A DNA stretch of 34,327 nucleotides from positions 1 through 34,327 of the forward strand of contig CAKUFD010000014.1 in NCBI GenBank assembly GCA_934647195.1, in the 5' to 3' direction. A program made the position numbers and the translations under genes. Numbering within the stretch: the first letter of the stretch is position 1; every line of letters starts with the position of its first letter. The notes beneath the pieces are model-generated. The model did no database searches and was not told where the DNA came from. It worked only from the letters and a program-made list of their open reading frames with translations. Origin of the DNA: an uncultured Collinsella sp. (GTDB lineage Bacteria; Actinomycetota; Coriobacteriia; Coriobacteriales; Coriobacteriaceae). Positions 23,910 to 32,010 of the stretch are shown here, piece by piece.

Positions 23910-26125
23910 TGGTGACTGAAGAAACTCAGATTCCCGAGAACCAAGCGCCTGTTGAAGCTGACGCTGCGCCGAAGGTCCCCGCGCGTCCTCGGCGCACGCG
24001 CAAGGCTGCGCCGAAAGCCGAGGATGAGGCCGCTCCGAAGCCCGTCCGCAAGCGTACGCGCGCTGTGAAGGAAGAGGCGGCAGAGGCTGTTTCTCCGGAG
24101 GTGGCGCAGGCTCGCGCCCTTGCGCAGGTCATGCAGGCGCAGGTCGTTCGAGATGAGCGCCAGCGCCAAGAGCGCGAGGCCGAGGCGCTTGCGGGTGATG
24201 CTCCCGCAGCGCCCAAGAAGACGACGCGTCGCCGCAAGGCAGCTGAGGCGGCGAAACCTGCCGATTCGGAGAAGCCGGCGGACGCGCCCGCTCCCGTCGA
24301 GGCTTCGACGCCCGATGCTGAGGAGCCCTCTCGTCCCGTTCGCCGCACGCGCAAGCCGAAGGCGGAAAAGGCCCCGGTAAGCAAAGAGGAGGGCGAGGGG
24401 TCTTCGAACGAGGCTTCTGCACCCGACGCTTCTGAGGGCAAGGACGTTCGTCCCGGTCGCGCTCGCCGTACGCGCAAGGCATCCGCGGCATCGCAGGAGG
24501 CTCAGCAAAGCGACTCTTCGTCTTCTTCCGAAAAGGCGAATGAACAAGATGCGCCCATTCTCAAAGAGGAAAAGGCGCCAAAGGAGCTAAAGGAGTTCGA
24601 AGAGCCAAAGCCGCTAAAGCAGGGTAAAGAGGACGAGCCGAAGGATGCATCCGACAAGAAGGATGCTCCGAGCTCTGATGGTGATGCTTCGGTTGCGGAT
24701 TCCTCGGATTCCGCTCGTGGCGACAAGCGCCGCAAGCATCAAAACAAGCGTGAGCACGCCGAGCGCAACGACCGCAACGGCGATCGCCGCAATGGGCGCC
24801 AGCAGAACCGCAAGCAGCGTGGAAACAATCGCTATGCCGCCCCTCTCGAGCCGAGTCTCTCGCGTGAGGACCTGACGGCTATGAAGGTCGCTGAGCTGCG
24901 CGAAAAGGGCAAAGAGCTCGATCTTGACGTGACTGGCAAGAAGAAGGCCGAGCTTGTCGAAGAAATTTACACCGCTGCCGCTCGTGCAGAGGGTTTCCGC
25001 GACATTCAGGGTATTCTCGATATCACCAATGAGGGTTTTGGCTATATTCGTGCCCACGGATACATGCCCAGCCGCGATGACGCTTTTGTGCCGCTGAATA
25101 TGATTCGCGCCGCGCGTTTGCGTCCCGGCGATGTGATCGAGGGGACGCTGCGTCCTTCTCGTGCAAACGATAAATTCCCGGGTTTGGCCAAGATCCGCAC
25201 CATCAACGGCAAAGATCCCGAGGAGATGCGTCATCGCCCCAAATTCTCCGAGCTCACGCCCATTTACCCCAACGAGCCGCTCAAGATGGAGCATGGTCGC
25301 GATTCCATCACCGGCCGCGCTATCGACATCGTTTCGCCGATCGGCAAGGGCCAGCGCGGCCTGATTGTCTCGCCCCCTAAGGCGGGCAAGACGACCATCC
25401 TGAAGAAGATTTGCCAGTCGATCGCTGCGAACAATCCCGAGGTCTATCTTATTTGTCTGCTGGTGGATGAGCGCCCCGAGGAAGTCACCGACATGGAGCG
25501 TTCCATCAAGGGCGATGTCGTTGCCTCGACGTTCGATATGCCTGCCGACAACCACACGCGCGTTTCCGAGCTCGTGATCGAGCGCGCGAAGCGTATCGTC
25601 GAGATGGGCGGTGACGTGGTGGTTGTGCTCGACTCCATTACACGTCTTGCCCGTGCGTACAATCTCGCCGCGCCGGCGTCGGGTCGCATCCTTTCCGGTG
25701 GCGTCGATTCGGCGGCGTTGTATCCGCCTAAGCGCTTCTTGGGCGCCGCGCGCAATATCGAGAACGGCGGATCGCTGACGATTCTCGCTTCGGCGCTTAT
25801 CGACACGGGCTCCAAGATGGATGAAGTCATCTTCGAGGAGTTCAAGGGCACCGGTAACATGGAGCTCAAGCTCGACCGCGATCTGGCTGATCGCCGTATT
25901 TTCCCGGCTATCGATCCGGTGGCGTCCGGTACTCGCAACGAGGACCTTCTTATCGACGAGAACATGCGTCCTTTTGTTTGGGGCATTCGCCGAATTCTCG
26001 CCAATATGAACAATACCGAGCGCAGCGCGGCTGCGTTCATCAAGGGTCTCAAGGGAACGAATTCCAACGAAGAGTTCTTGATTCGATCGGCGAAAAAAGC
26101 TGCTGATCATGAAGCTTCGCTCTAA
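23909..26125 (+). CDS. rho: Transcription termination factor Rho with long disordered N-terminus
   Basis: The 738-residue protein has a C-terminal canonical Rho. The Rho N-terminal helical domain starts near 317, the cold-shock-like RNA-binding domain near 368-430 (GFGYIRAHGY), Walker A near 488-496 (SPPKAGKTT), and Walker B in VVVLDSITRLARAY. The first about 310 residues are low-complexity, rich in Lys, Arg, Glu, Ala and Pro, and contain RRTRK three times (28-32, 145-149, 186-190) plus variants near 47 and 107. Actinobacterial Rho proteins often have such insertions, which add RNA contacts. Rho is a hexameric RNA helicase that ends untranslated transcripts. GTG at 23909 or 23912 may be the start. 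A strong terminator follows. Confidence 0.96.
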   Translation: MVTEETQIPENQAPVEADAAPKVPARPRRTRKAAPKAEDEAAPKPVRKRTRAVKEEAAEAVSPEVAQARALAQVMQAQVVRDERQRQEREAEALAGDAPAAPKKTTRRRKAAEAAKPADSEKPADAPAPVEASTPDAEEPSRPVRRTRKPKAEKAPVSKEEGEGSSNEASAPDASEGKDVRPGRARRTRKASAASQEAQQSDSSSSSEKANEQDAPILKEEKAPKELKEFEEPKPLKQGKEDEPKDASDKKDAPSSDGDASVADSSDSARGDKRRKHQNKREHAERNDRNGDRRNGRQQNRKQRGNNRYAAPLEPSLSREDLTAMKVAELREKGKELDLDVTGKKKAELVEEIYTAAARAEGFRDIQGILDITNEGFGYIRAHGYMPSRDDAFVPLNMIRAARLRPGDVIEGTLRPSRANDKFPGLAKIRTINGKDPEEMRHRPKFSELTPIYPNEPLKMEHGRDSITGRAIDIVSPIGKGQRGLIVSPPKAGKTTILKKICQSIAANNPEVYLICLLVDERPEEVTDMERSIKGDVVASTFDMPADNHTRVSELVIERAKRIVEMGGDVVVVLDSITRLARAYNLAAPASGRILSGGVDSAALYPPKRFLGAARNIENGGSLTILASALIDTGSKMDEVIFEEFKGTGNMELKLDRDLADRRIFPAIDPVASGTRNEDLLIDENMRPFVWGIRRILANMNNTERSAAAFIKGLKGTNSNEEFLIRSAKKAADHEASL

Positions 26126-26149
26126 CGCGTCTTCGAAAGAGGTTCTGGG

Positions 26150-26182
26150 AACCGGGAGGGATTGGCCTCCCGGTTCTTTTTT
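26150..26182 (+). terminator. Rho-independent terminator after rho
   Basis: AACCGGGAGG-loop-CCTCCCGGTT is a perfect 10-base stem followed by C and six T. The rest of the gap to 26436 shows no gene. Confidence 0.92.
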
Positions 26183-26436
26183 GCAACTGCCCCCGAATGC
26201 CGTTCAGTTGTTTATCCGAACATTTCTTGCAATTACCTTGGGTTTTGCGCATAATGGCCATAATACGCGACGGAAAACGCAGATGAGACGAACTACAATC
26301 CGTTGCTTGGGGCCAGAGTTTCCCAGCTACATGAAACTTCATCATTTTCCGCAGGCGCGCAGGCGTGGCTTTTGTTTACCGAAAGATGGCGAAAGCTGCT
26401 GTTGTTGGATTATGAGTAGTCGAAGGGGTTCTGGTC

Positions 26437-27405
26437 ATGGCTTCTAATGTTTGCGCACATCGCGCCCTTACGGCCGGACTGTCCGCTGGGGCGTGCCTGG
26501 CGATTCCCGCTGCTGCATTTGCGGCGACGATTCCGTTTGAAGACGTCCATGCGGTTGTTGGGACTGCGGCGATGCCGTTCGCCATCGGCTCTCTTGCCGG
26601 AATGGGTGTGCTTGCTGCTACCGCGCACCTGATTTCTTCGCATGAGGAACAGCTTGACCAGGCCGCCGAGCATGTTGAGGCTGCTGCGCGCCGGCGCTCG
26701 GAGAATGTGCGCGCGGTACGCCAAGAGGGGGTGCCTGTCATTTCTCGTGCTGTGGACGCGCTTTCGGAAGAGGAAGCGTGGGCAGAGATCGACTCGTTGC
26801 TTGATTCCGATCTTTCCGTGAGTTGCGACCCCATTCACTCAAAAGATATGTACCAGATTGCACTTGAAGAGATTGCGCGTGGCGCTGCTCCCAATCCTGC
26901 CTCCGAGTCCACCGATATGTTCATAGCGCTTTCCGACGCGGCGGTGGCGGGAACTTCTCGTCCGCAGGAACAGGTTGCTGAATCTTGTGTACCTGCGGCG
27001 GCTACCGCATCGGTTGACCTCGATACGGTGCATGAGCAGGTTGAGGAGCCAGAAGCAGTAGAAGTGCCCATGGTCGATTACAGCGGGCATGAGGACATGT
27101 GGGCGGCGGCTTTGCTGATCCTTTCCGAGGATGCGCAGGAGACGCGTTCTATTCCGGTTGCCGAGACGGTTCCGGCCCATGCCATTCATGAGGCGGAGAT
27201 GACAACGCCGGTTTCGCAAGAGCGCTGCAAGGCCATAGCGGAGGGGGCGCACTCGACGGGCCTGCATACGCATGTGAACGAGATTCTTGAAGAGGAATTC
27301 GATAAGGTTTCTTCGCAAAGCGTTCGCACGCGCAGCCATGAATATCTGCGTGTTATTCAAGGCGGAACCATGACGATGCCTCGTCTTGTCGCTCGGGAAG
27401 CATAA
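26437..27405 (+). CDS. Uncharacterised membrane-anchored protein
   Basis: I do not recognise a family in this 322-residue protein. It has an N-terminal hydrophobic stretch ending in AAAFA (signal peptide or first helix), a second helix (VVGTAAMPFAIGSLAGMGVLAATAHLI), then a basic coiled-coil-like segment (EEQLDQAAEHVEAAARRRSENVR in part) and a long acidic, Ala/Val/Glu-rich region that looks mostly disordered. The C-terminal about 70 residues are more ordered-looking, with several His and Arg. The start follows GAAGGGG at a slightly long gap. The VanZ-like gene starts 11 bases after its stop, so the two may be co-transcribed. Confidence 0.7.
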   Translation: MASNVCAHRALTAGLSAGACLAIPAAAFAATIPFEDVHAVVGTAAMPFAIGSLAGMGVLAATAHLISSHEEQLDQAAEHVEAAARRRSENVRAVRQEGVPVISRAVDALSEEEAWAEIDSLLDSDLSVSCDPIHSKDMYQIALEEIARGAAPNPASESTDMFIALSDAAVAGTSRPQEQVAESCVPAAATASVDLDTVHEQVEEPEAVEVPMVDYSGHEDMWAAALLILSEDAQETRSIPVAETVPAHAIHEAEMTTPVSQERCKAIAEGAHSTGLHTHVNEILEEEFDKVSSQSVRTRSHEYLRVIQGGTMTMPRLVAREA

Positions 27406-27416
27406 GGTATGTAACT

Positions 27417-27902
27417 ATGTTCTTTCCTTTGAGGAGGGGTAGCGCGGCGGGGCCTATTTCTTACGGATGGCTTACCGCGGCGGGCTGTATGACCCTCTTT
27501 ATTTGGGGAAATTCGCTTGTTCCTGGAACAGGCAGCTCTCATTTGAGCCTTTCCGCCGTGTCGATAATGCGGTCATGGTTATCGGGGATAGGTCTGCCTT
27601 CGTTCTGGCTCACTAACCTTTTAGTGAGAAAGGTGGCTCATTTTTCCGAATATGCGCTCTTGAGCATATTGCTTCAAAACGCTTTTCCGGGAGGTTTGAA
27701 GCTTCCAATGCGCCGTCTTACGGCGATCTGCGGCATTCCTGTTGTGGTTGCCTGCGTTGACGAGACAGTCCAGCGCTTCGTTCCCGGGCGCTGTGGGGCA
27801 CCGGTCGATGTGTTGATCGATTGCTGCGGTGCGGCTTTCGGCATTCTTGTATGCCTTGTGATGGAATATGTATCGCGCCAACGAAAAGCCGGTCGTGAAT
27901 AG
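27417..27902 (+). CDS. VanZ-like family membrane protein
   Basis: The 161-residue protein has about four membrane helices. The diagnostic VanZ motifs are present: RKVAHFSEYALLS after the second helix, and DETVQRFVPGRCGAPVDVLIDCCGAAFG toward the end (shown here as key parts: DE-x2-Q-x-FVPGR and D-x7-G). VanZ-like proteins are widespread; the founding member gives low-level teicoplanin resistance by an unknown mechanism, and most relatives have no tested role. The gene starts 11 bases after the preceding membrane-protein gene without a strong ribosome-binding site. It should not be read as evidence of glycopeptide resistance. Confidence 0.88.
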   Translation: MFFPLRRGSAAGPISYGWLTAAGCMTLFIWGNSLVPGTGSSHLSLSAVSIMRSWLSGIGLPSFWLTNLLVRKVAHFSEYALLSILLQNAFPGGLKLPMRRLTAICGIPVVVACVDETVQRFVPGRCGAPVDVLIDCCGAAFGILVCLVMEYVSRQRKAGRE

Positions 27903-27964
27903 GCCTTTTGTTAGCTCGCCGTGTTGGTAAATGGCAAATTGGTTAAAAAAGTTAAAAAAGGGGC

Positions 27965-27993
27965 TTGCGCGCTTTGCCGGGGGAGTGCATAAT
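27965..27993 (+). promoter_or_regulatory. tRNA cluster promoter
   Basis: TTGCGC (27965-27970), a 17-base spacer, and CATAAT (27988-27993), 27 bases before tRNA-His. No other good promoter is seen in the cluster. Confidence 0.75.
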
Positions 27994-28020
27994 AGTCAAG
28001 CGCTTTGAGAGAGGCACATG

Positions 28021-28097
28021 GTGGGTGTAGCTCAGTTGGCTAGAGCGACGGGTTGTGGTCCCGTAGGTCGAGGGTTCGAGTCCCTTTACCCACCCCA
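28021..28097 (+). tRNA. tRNA-His (GTG)
   Basis: A full cloverleaf is visible. Acceptor GTGGGTG pairs with TACCCAC (one G-U), the anticodon stem ACGGG/CCCGT encloses TTGTGGT with anticodon GTG, and the T-loop is GGTTCGAGTCC-like. The base before the 5' end (28020) is G, able to serve as the G-1 needed by histidyl-tRNA synthetase opposite discriminator C at 28094. CCA is encoded. Confidence 0.97.
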
Positions 28098-28117
28098 TCA
28101 CCTCTCATAGAGTAGTT

Positions 28118-28194
28118 GGACCGTTAGCTCAGCTGGCTAGAGCAGGGGACTCTTAATCCCAAGGTCCAGGGTTCGAATCCCTGACGGTCCACCA
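28118..28194 (+). tRNA. tRNA-Lys (CTT), copy 1
   Basis: Acceptor GGACCGT pairs with ACGGTCC; the anticodon loop CTCTTAA gives anticodon CTT; the T-arm is GGGTTCGAATCCC. CCA is encoded. It is identical to copy 2 over all 77 bases. Confidence 0.97.
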
Positions 28195-28208
28195 TCCTTA
28201 TAATCAAG

Positions 28209-28228
28209 CTCCAGTGATGGAGTTTTTT
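28209..28228 (+). terminator. Short terminator between the two tRNA-Lys copies
   Basis: CTCCA-GTGA-TGGAG is a 5-base stem followed by six T. The stem is weak, so read-through into the second tRNA-Lys is likely. Confidence 0.6.
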
Positions 28229-28231
28229 ATT

Positions 28232-28308
28232 GGACCGTTAGCTCAGCTGGCTAGAGCAGGGGACTCTTAATCCCAAGGTCCAGGGTTCGAATCCCTGACG
28301 GTCCACCA
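28232..28308 (+). tRNA. tRNA-Lys (CTT), copy 2
   Basis: It has the same sequence as the copy 114 bases upstream, including encoded CCA. There is no room for a separate consensus promoter in the 37-base gap between copies, so its expression probably depends on read-through. Confidence 0.97.
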
Positions 28309-28319
28309 TCTGATTTATC

Positions 28320-28340
28320 GCCCCGGCAAAGGGGCTTTTT
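28320..28340 (+). terminator. Terminator after the tRNA cluster
   Basis: GCCCC-GGCAAA-GGGGC hairpin followed by five T. Confidence 0.85.
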
Positions 28341-28367
28341 GTTATCGATTCAAGCCCGTGGCACAAT
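28339..28367 (+). promoter_or_regulatory. Possible aminotransferase promoter
   Basis: TTGTTA, 17-base spacer, CACAAT. It resembles the tRNA cluster promoter in layout. The spacer and early transcript form a dyad TTCAAGCC...GGCTTGAA (28349-28382). The resulting leader is about 240 bases; I recognised no riboswitch or T-box in it. Confidence 0.45.
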
Positions 28368-28614
28368 AGCTGCAGGCTTGAATTTGTCTGTATGGCCTCG
28401 ACTGCTTGAGGGGCGTCTCTTTATCCATCTGTTGGGATGTGGCGCCGTGCGTATCCTTACGGTGTCGTATACGTGGCGATAGCAAGCATGCGAGCTGCTT
28501 TTGGCATTGCCTTTGCATCGAAACGTTTCCGTATCATTCCAAGCTGCATTAAACACCTTTTGTCATTCCCTTTGGGAGTACACTCAGCCCGTTCGTACTA
28601 CCAAGGGGGCAACA

Positions 28615-29796
28615 ATGCAACCACTGTCTGACCGTACGGCCAGTTTTACCGATTCCGTTATCCGCCGAATGACGCGCATCTCGCTTCGATACGATGCCGT
28701 TAATCTTTCGCAGGGTTTTCCTGATTTCAATCCTCCTGCAAAGCTCCTTAAGAGCCTCGAAGAGATTTCGAAAAATCCTGCGCCGCGCTATCACCAGTAC
28801 TCCATTACTTGGGGCGCTCAGGCCATGCGTGAGGCGCTTGCCGACAAGCAGTCGCGGTATATGGGCATCCCTATCGATCCGGACGAGAATATCGTTGTTA
28901 CGTGCGGCTCGACAGAGGCCATGATGGCTGCAATGATGACCGTCACCAATCCGGGCGACAAGGTGGTCATCTTTAGCCCTTTCTATGAAAACTATGGGGC
29001 CGATACGATTCTTTCGGGTGCACAGCCTGTCTACGTTCCGCTCAACCCTCCGCAATTCGATTTTGATCGAGAGGTGCTGGAACAGGCGTTTCGTGAAAAC
29101 AAGCCAAAGGCTATCGTTCTTTGCAATCCTTCAAATCCGTGCGGAAAGGTGTTTACCCGCGAGGAGCTTGAGTTCATCGCGGACCTTTGCAAGAAATACG
29201 ATGCGTACTGCATTACCGACGAAGTGTATGAGCATATCGTCTACGCGCCTTATCGACATACGTATATGGCGAGCCTTCCGGGCATGTTTGAGCGCACTAT
29301 TAGCTGCTCTTCGCTGTCCAAGACGTATTCGATCACAGGGTGGCGCCTGGGTTACACCATCGCTACGCCGCAGATTACCGAGCGCATCAAGAAGGTGCAT
29401 GATTTCCTGACAGTTGGAGCTGCGGCTCCCTTGCAGGAGGCCGTGACCAGCGCTTTGAGATTTGACCAAAGCTACTACGATGAGGTTCTCGCACTCTACA
29501 CACGTAAGCGCGATCTCTTCTGCAAAGGGCTTGATGAGATTGGCCTGGTCCACAATACGCCCGAGGGTGCCTATTATGTGCTTATGGATATCAGTGAATT
29601 TGGCTATGAGAGCGATCTTGAGTTCTGCGAAGACCTGGCGCGTCTCGTGAAAGTTGGCGCCGTGCCGGGTTCGAGCTTCTTCCGTGAGCCCGTCAACCAT
29701 CTCATTCGTTTCCATTTTGCCAAAAAGGACGAGACGCTTTTGGCGGCGTTGGAGAATTTAAAGAGCTTGCGCGAAAAGATTTCTCCGCGCAGATGA
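28615..29796 (+). CDS. Class I/II PLP-dependent aminotransferase
   Basis: The 393-residue fold-type I enzyme has the PLP lysine at 236 in SSLSKTYSITGWRLGY, the conserved NPSNPCG loop and Tyr/Asp contacts (ITDEVYEHI). NLSQGFPDF near the N-terminus is common in aromatic/methionine/kynurenine-type aminotransferases. It transfers amino groups to 2-oxo acids in the cytoplasm. Start ATG follows AAGGGGG; the upstream in-frame stretch to 28501 is leader. Substrate is not determined. An aromatic aminotransferase could begin tyrosine conversion to 4-hydroxyphenylacetate, but the gene is 6 kb from the hpd cluster and the link is speculative. Confidence 0.9.
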   Translation: MQPLSDRTASFTDSVIRRMTRISLRYDAVNLSQGFPDFNPPAKLLKSLEEISKNPAPRYHQYSITWGAQAMREALADKQSRYMGIPIDPDENIVVTCGSTEAMMAAMMTVTNPGDKVVIFSPFYENYGADTILSGAQPVYVPLNPPQFDFDREVLEQAFRENKPKAIVLCNPSNPCGKVFTREELEFIADLCKKYDAYCITDEVYEHIVYAPYRHTYMASLPGMFERTISCSSLSKTYSITGWRLGYTIATPQITERIKKVHDFLTVGAAAPLQEAVTSALRFDQSYYDEVLALYTRKRDLFCKGLDEIGLVHNTPEGAYYVLMDISEFGYESDLEFCEDLARLVKVGAVPGSSFFREPVNHLIRFHFAKKDETLLAALENLKSLREKISPRR

Positions 29797-29853
29797 CTGA
29801 CGGGCAGCGGAGACGGCTGAATGCTGCGTACGGAGCGTCGTGCTGCGAGCGGC

Positions 29854-30000
29854 TTATTTGCGGCCGGTAATCGAGCGCGGGCTCAGAATGGAAATGGGCG
29901 CCTCGTCCTCTCGTAATCGTGCGCCTAAGGCGCGCGCGGAAAAAGGGGCGCCGCGCTCTACGGCAATGGTCGGAGCCGCAGATTTCTCGGATTGTTTCAT
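29854..30000 (-). CDS. Possible small basic protein (48 residues)
   Basis: A 48-residue frame begins MKQSEKSAAPTIAVERG and ends SITGRK, with codon use like neighbouring genes. It fills much of an otherwise empty 330-base gap between the aminotransferase and the next terminator. There is no clear ribosome-binding site, no known domain, and its length is short enough to arise by chance. It could also be a decayed fragment of a longer gene. Confidence 0.3.
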   Translation of the reverse strand: MKQSEKSAAPTIAVERGAPFSARALGARLREDEAPISILSPRSITGRK

Positions 30001-30057
30001 TGCGCTGTAAGAGTTGAAGCATACGGATGAAATGATTTAAAGCATCCGAGTGCTCTT

Positions 30058-30097
30058 AAAACAATAGGGTCGTCGCCTTGATAGGCGACGACCCTAT
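30058..30097 (-). terminator. Terminator of the GGGtGRT operon
   Basis: ATAGGGTCGTCGCC and GGCGACGACCCTAT form a perfect 14-base stem with a 6-base loop; on the minus strand it ends in TGTTTT. It lies 29 bases past the stop of the GGGtGRT gene. Confidence 0.85.
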
Positions 30098-30126
30098 AAG
30101 CCATTTTCGCAATTGCGAAGAGGGAG

Positions 30127-31131
30127 TTAAGCCTTCAGAGCTTCCTCAACAGCAACAGCGCAAGCAACGGTGGCACCGACCATGGGGTTGTTGCCCATGC
30201 CGATGAGGCCCATCATGTCGACGTGCGCAGGCACGGAGGAGGAGCCGGCAAACTGGGCGTCGGAGTGCATGCGGCCCATAGTGTCGGTCATGCCGTAGGA
30301 GGCAGGGCCGGCGCCCATGTTGTCCGGGTGCAGGGTACGACCAGTGCCGCCACCGGAAGCGACGGAGAAGTACTTCTTGCCAGCCTCGATGCGCTCCTTC
30401 TTGTAGGTGCCAGCAACGGGGTGCTGGAAGCGCGTCGGGTTGGTGGAGTTGCCGGTGATCGAGATGTCGACGTTCTCGTGCCACATGATGGCAACGCCCT
30501 CGCGGACATCGTCGGAGCCGTAGCAGTTAACGGCAGCGCGAGGACCATCGGAGTAGGGGATGGTCTCGACAACCTTGAGCTCGCCCGTGTAGTAGTCGAA
30601 CTGGGTCTTCACGTAGGTGAAGCCATTGATGCGGGCGATGATCTGGGCGGCGTCCTTGCCCAGGCCGTTGAGGATAACGCGCAGCGGCTTCTTGCGAGCC
30701 TTGTTGGCGTTCAGAGCCAGGCCGATAGCGCCCTCGGCAGCAGCGAAGGACTCGTGGCCAGCCAGGAAAGCGAAGCACTCGGTGTCGTCGGAGAGCAGCA
30801 TAGCGCCCAGATTGCCGTGGCCAAGACCGACCTTGCGGTCCTCGGCGACGGAGCCGGGAACGGTGAAGGCCTGGATGCCCTCGCCGATGATGGCGGCAGC
30901 CTCAGAAGCGGACTTGGCGCCACGCTTGACAGCGAGAGCGCAGCCGAGGGTGTAGGCCCACTCAGCGTTCTGGAAGGCGATGGACTGGGTGTTGTTGACG
31001 ATCTCACGCGGGTTGAAGCCCTTGTCGGTGCAGATCTGCAGAGCTTCCTCGAGGGAGGCGATGCCGTTGTCGGCGAGGCACTTGTTGATCTTGTCAGCGC
31101 GGCGCTCGTAACCTTCGAACGTAACAGTCAT
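30127..31131 (-). CDS. GGGtGRT protein, function unknown
   Basis: The 334-residue protein contains the family's namesake motif in GGGTGRTLHPDNM, followed by a Met- and Gly-rich C-terminus (DMMGLIGMGNNPMVGA). The GGGtGRT family is a conserved uncharacterised protein found in anaerobes, typically beside an IscU-like Fe-S scaffold, as here. It starts after GGGAGGG, 18 bases downstream of the scaffold gene. No catalytic motif of a known enzyme is recognised and it is soluble. Codon bias is strong, so it is likely abundant. A role in Fe-S or sulfur handling is inferred from the partner. Confidence 0.92.
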   Translation of the reverse strand: MTVTFEGYERRADKINKCLADNGIASLEEALQICTDKGFNPREIVNNTQSIAFQNAEWAYTLGCALAVKRGAKSASEAAAIIGEGIQAFTVPGSVAEDRKVGLGHGNLGAMLLSDDTECFAFLAGHESFAAAEGAIGLALNANKARKKPLRVILNGLGKDAAQIIARINGFTYVKTQFDYYTGELKVVETIPYSDGPRAAVNCYGSDDVREGVAIMWHENVDISITGNSTNPTRFQHPVAGTYKKERIEAGKKYFSVASGGGTGRTLHPDNMGAGPASYGMTDTMGRMHSDAQFAGSSSVPAHVDMMGLIGMGNNPMVGATVACAVAVEEALKA

Positions 31132-31149
31132 AGTTATTTCCCTCCCTTT

Positions 31150-31884
31150 CTACTCGTGAACCGGGAACACGCTGGCGACGGAGTGGGTCTCCTCGTCGGT
31201 GCGCGGGTCGATGTACTTGGCAGCGTTCTCCCACTGACCATAGTGGCCCATGGCGCCAGCGATGGCCTCCTCGGGGGTCTTACCGGCCTTGACGGCATCG
31301 GTGAACTTGCCGAGGTTCAGAAACTCGAATGCGATGATCTCGTTCTTGTCGTTGAGGGCCATGCGGGTCACGTAGCCCTGAGCGAGCTCGAGGTAACGAG
31401 CGCCCTTGGCCTTGGTGCCGAACATGGTGCCGACCTGGGAGCGAAGGCCCTTGCCCAGGTCGTCGAGGGAGGCGCCCACGGGCAGGCCGCCCTCGGAGAA
31501 CGCGGTCTGGCTGCGGCCGTAGACGATCTGCAGGAAGATCTCACGCATAGCGACATTGATGGCGTCGCAGACAAGGTCCGTGTTCAGGGCCTCGAGGATG
31601 GTCTTACCGGGAAGGATCTCGGAAGCCATGGCGGCGGAGTGGGTCATGCCCGAGCAGCCGATGGTCTCGACGAGTGCCTCCTCGATGATGCCCTCCTTGA
31701 CGTTGAGCGTGAGCTTGCAGGCGCCCTGCTGGGGTGCGCACCAGCCCACACCATGCGTAAGGCCGGAGATGTCGGAAATCTCCTTGGCCTGGACCCATTT
31801 GCCCTCCTCGGGGATGGGTGCGGGGCCGTGGTATGCGCCCTTAGCGACGGGGCACATGTTTTCCACTTCCTGTGAGTACTGCAT
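31150..31884 (-). CDS. IscU/NifU-like iron-sulfur scaffold family protein
   Basis: The 244-residue protein has an IscU-like core: GVGWCAPQQGACKLTL in the first strand pair, GCSGMTHSAAMASE with a Cys like the second scaffold Cys, and LVCDAINVAMRE further on. It is about 100 residues longer than classical IscU, with a distinct C-terminal part. The ATG at 31884 follows GAGGAGAGG; the longer upstream frame is leader. Classical IscU assembles [2Fe-2S]/[4Fe-4S] clusters with a cysteine desulfurase, but no desulfurase gene is nearby. This longer version paired with GGGtGRT is typical of gut anaerobes, and its exact job is not known. Confidence 0.88.
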   Translation of the reverse strand: MQYSQEVENMCPVAKGAYHGPAPIPEEGKWVQAKEISDISGLTHGVGWCAPQQGACKLTLNVKEGIIEEALVETIGCSGMTHSAAMASEILPGKTILEALNTDLVCDAINVAMREIFLQIVYGRSQTAFSEGGLPVGASLDDLGKGLRSQVGTMFGTKAKGARYLELAQGYVTRMALNDKNEIIAFEFLNLGKFTDAVKAGKTPEEAIAGAMGHYGQWENAAKYIDPRTDEETHSVASVFPVHE

Positions 31885-32010
31885 GCCTCTCCTCTCTTTC
31901 GTGTTTGGGGCCACGCAGGGCTGCCCGGGGCGAACGATCCCTGTGCGCGGTGTGCGCGCTTCGAGAGACGATTTCCGCGTTTGACCATGCGCAAGCCTTA
32001 TGACATGCAC

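Noticed and set aside
27417..27902. Glycopeptide resistance gene (vanZ)
   Set aside because: VanZ-like proteins are widespread and no van cluster genes are present.
30223..31875. Plus-strand open frame of 550 codons opposite the GGGtGRT and IscU-like genes
   Set aside because: It runs antisense through two clear genes, is rich in Gly/Val/Leu/Asp, and matches no family.
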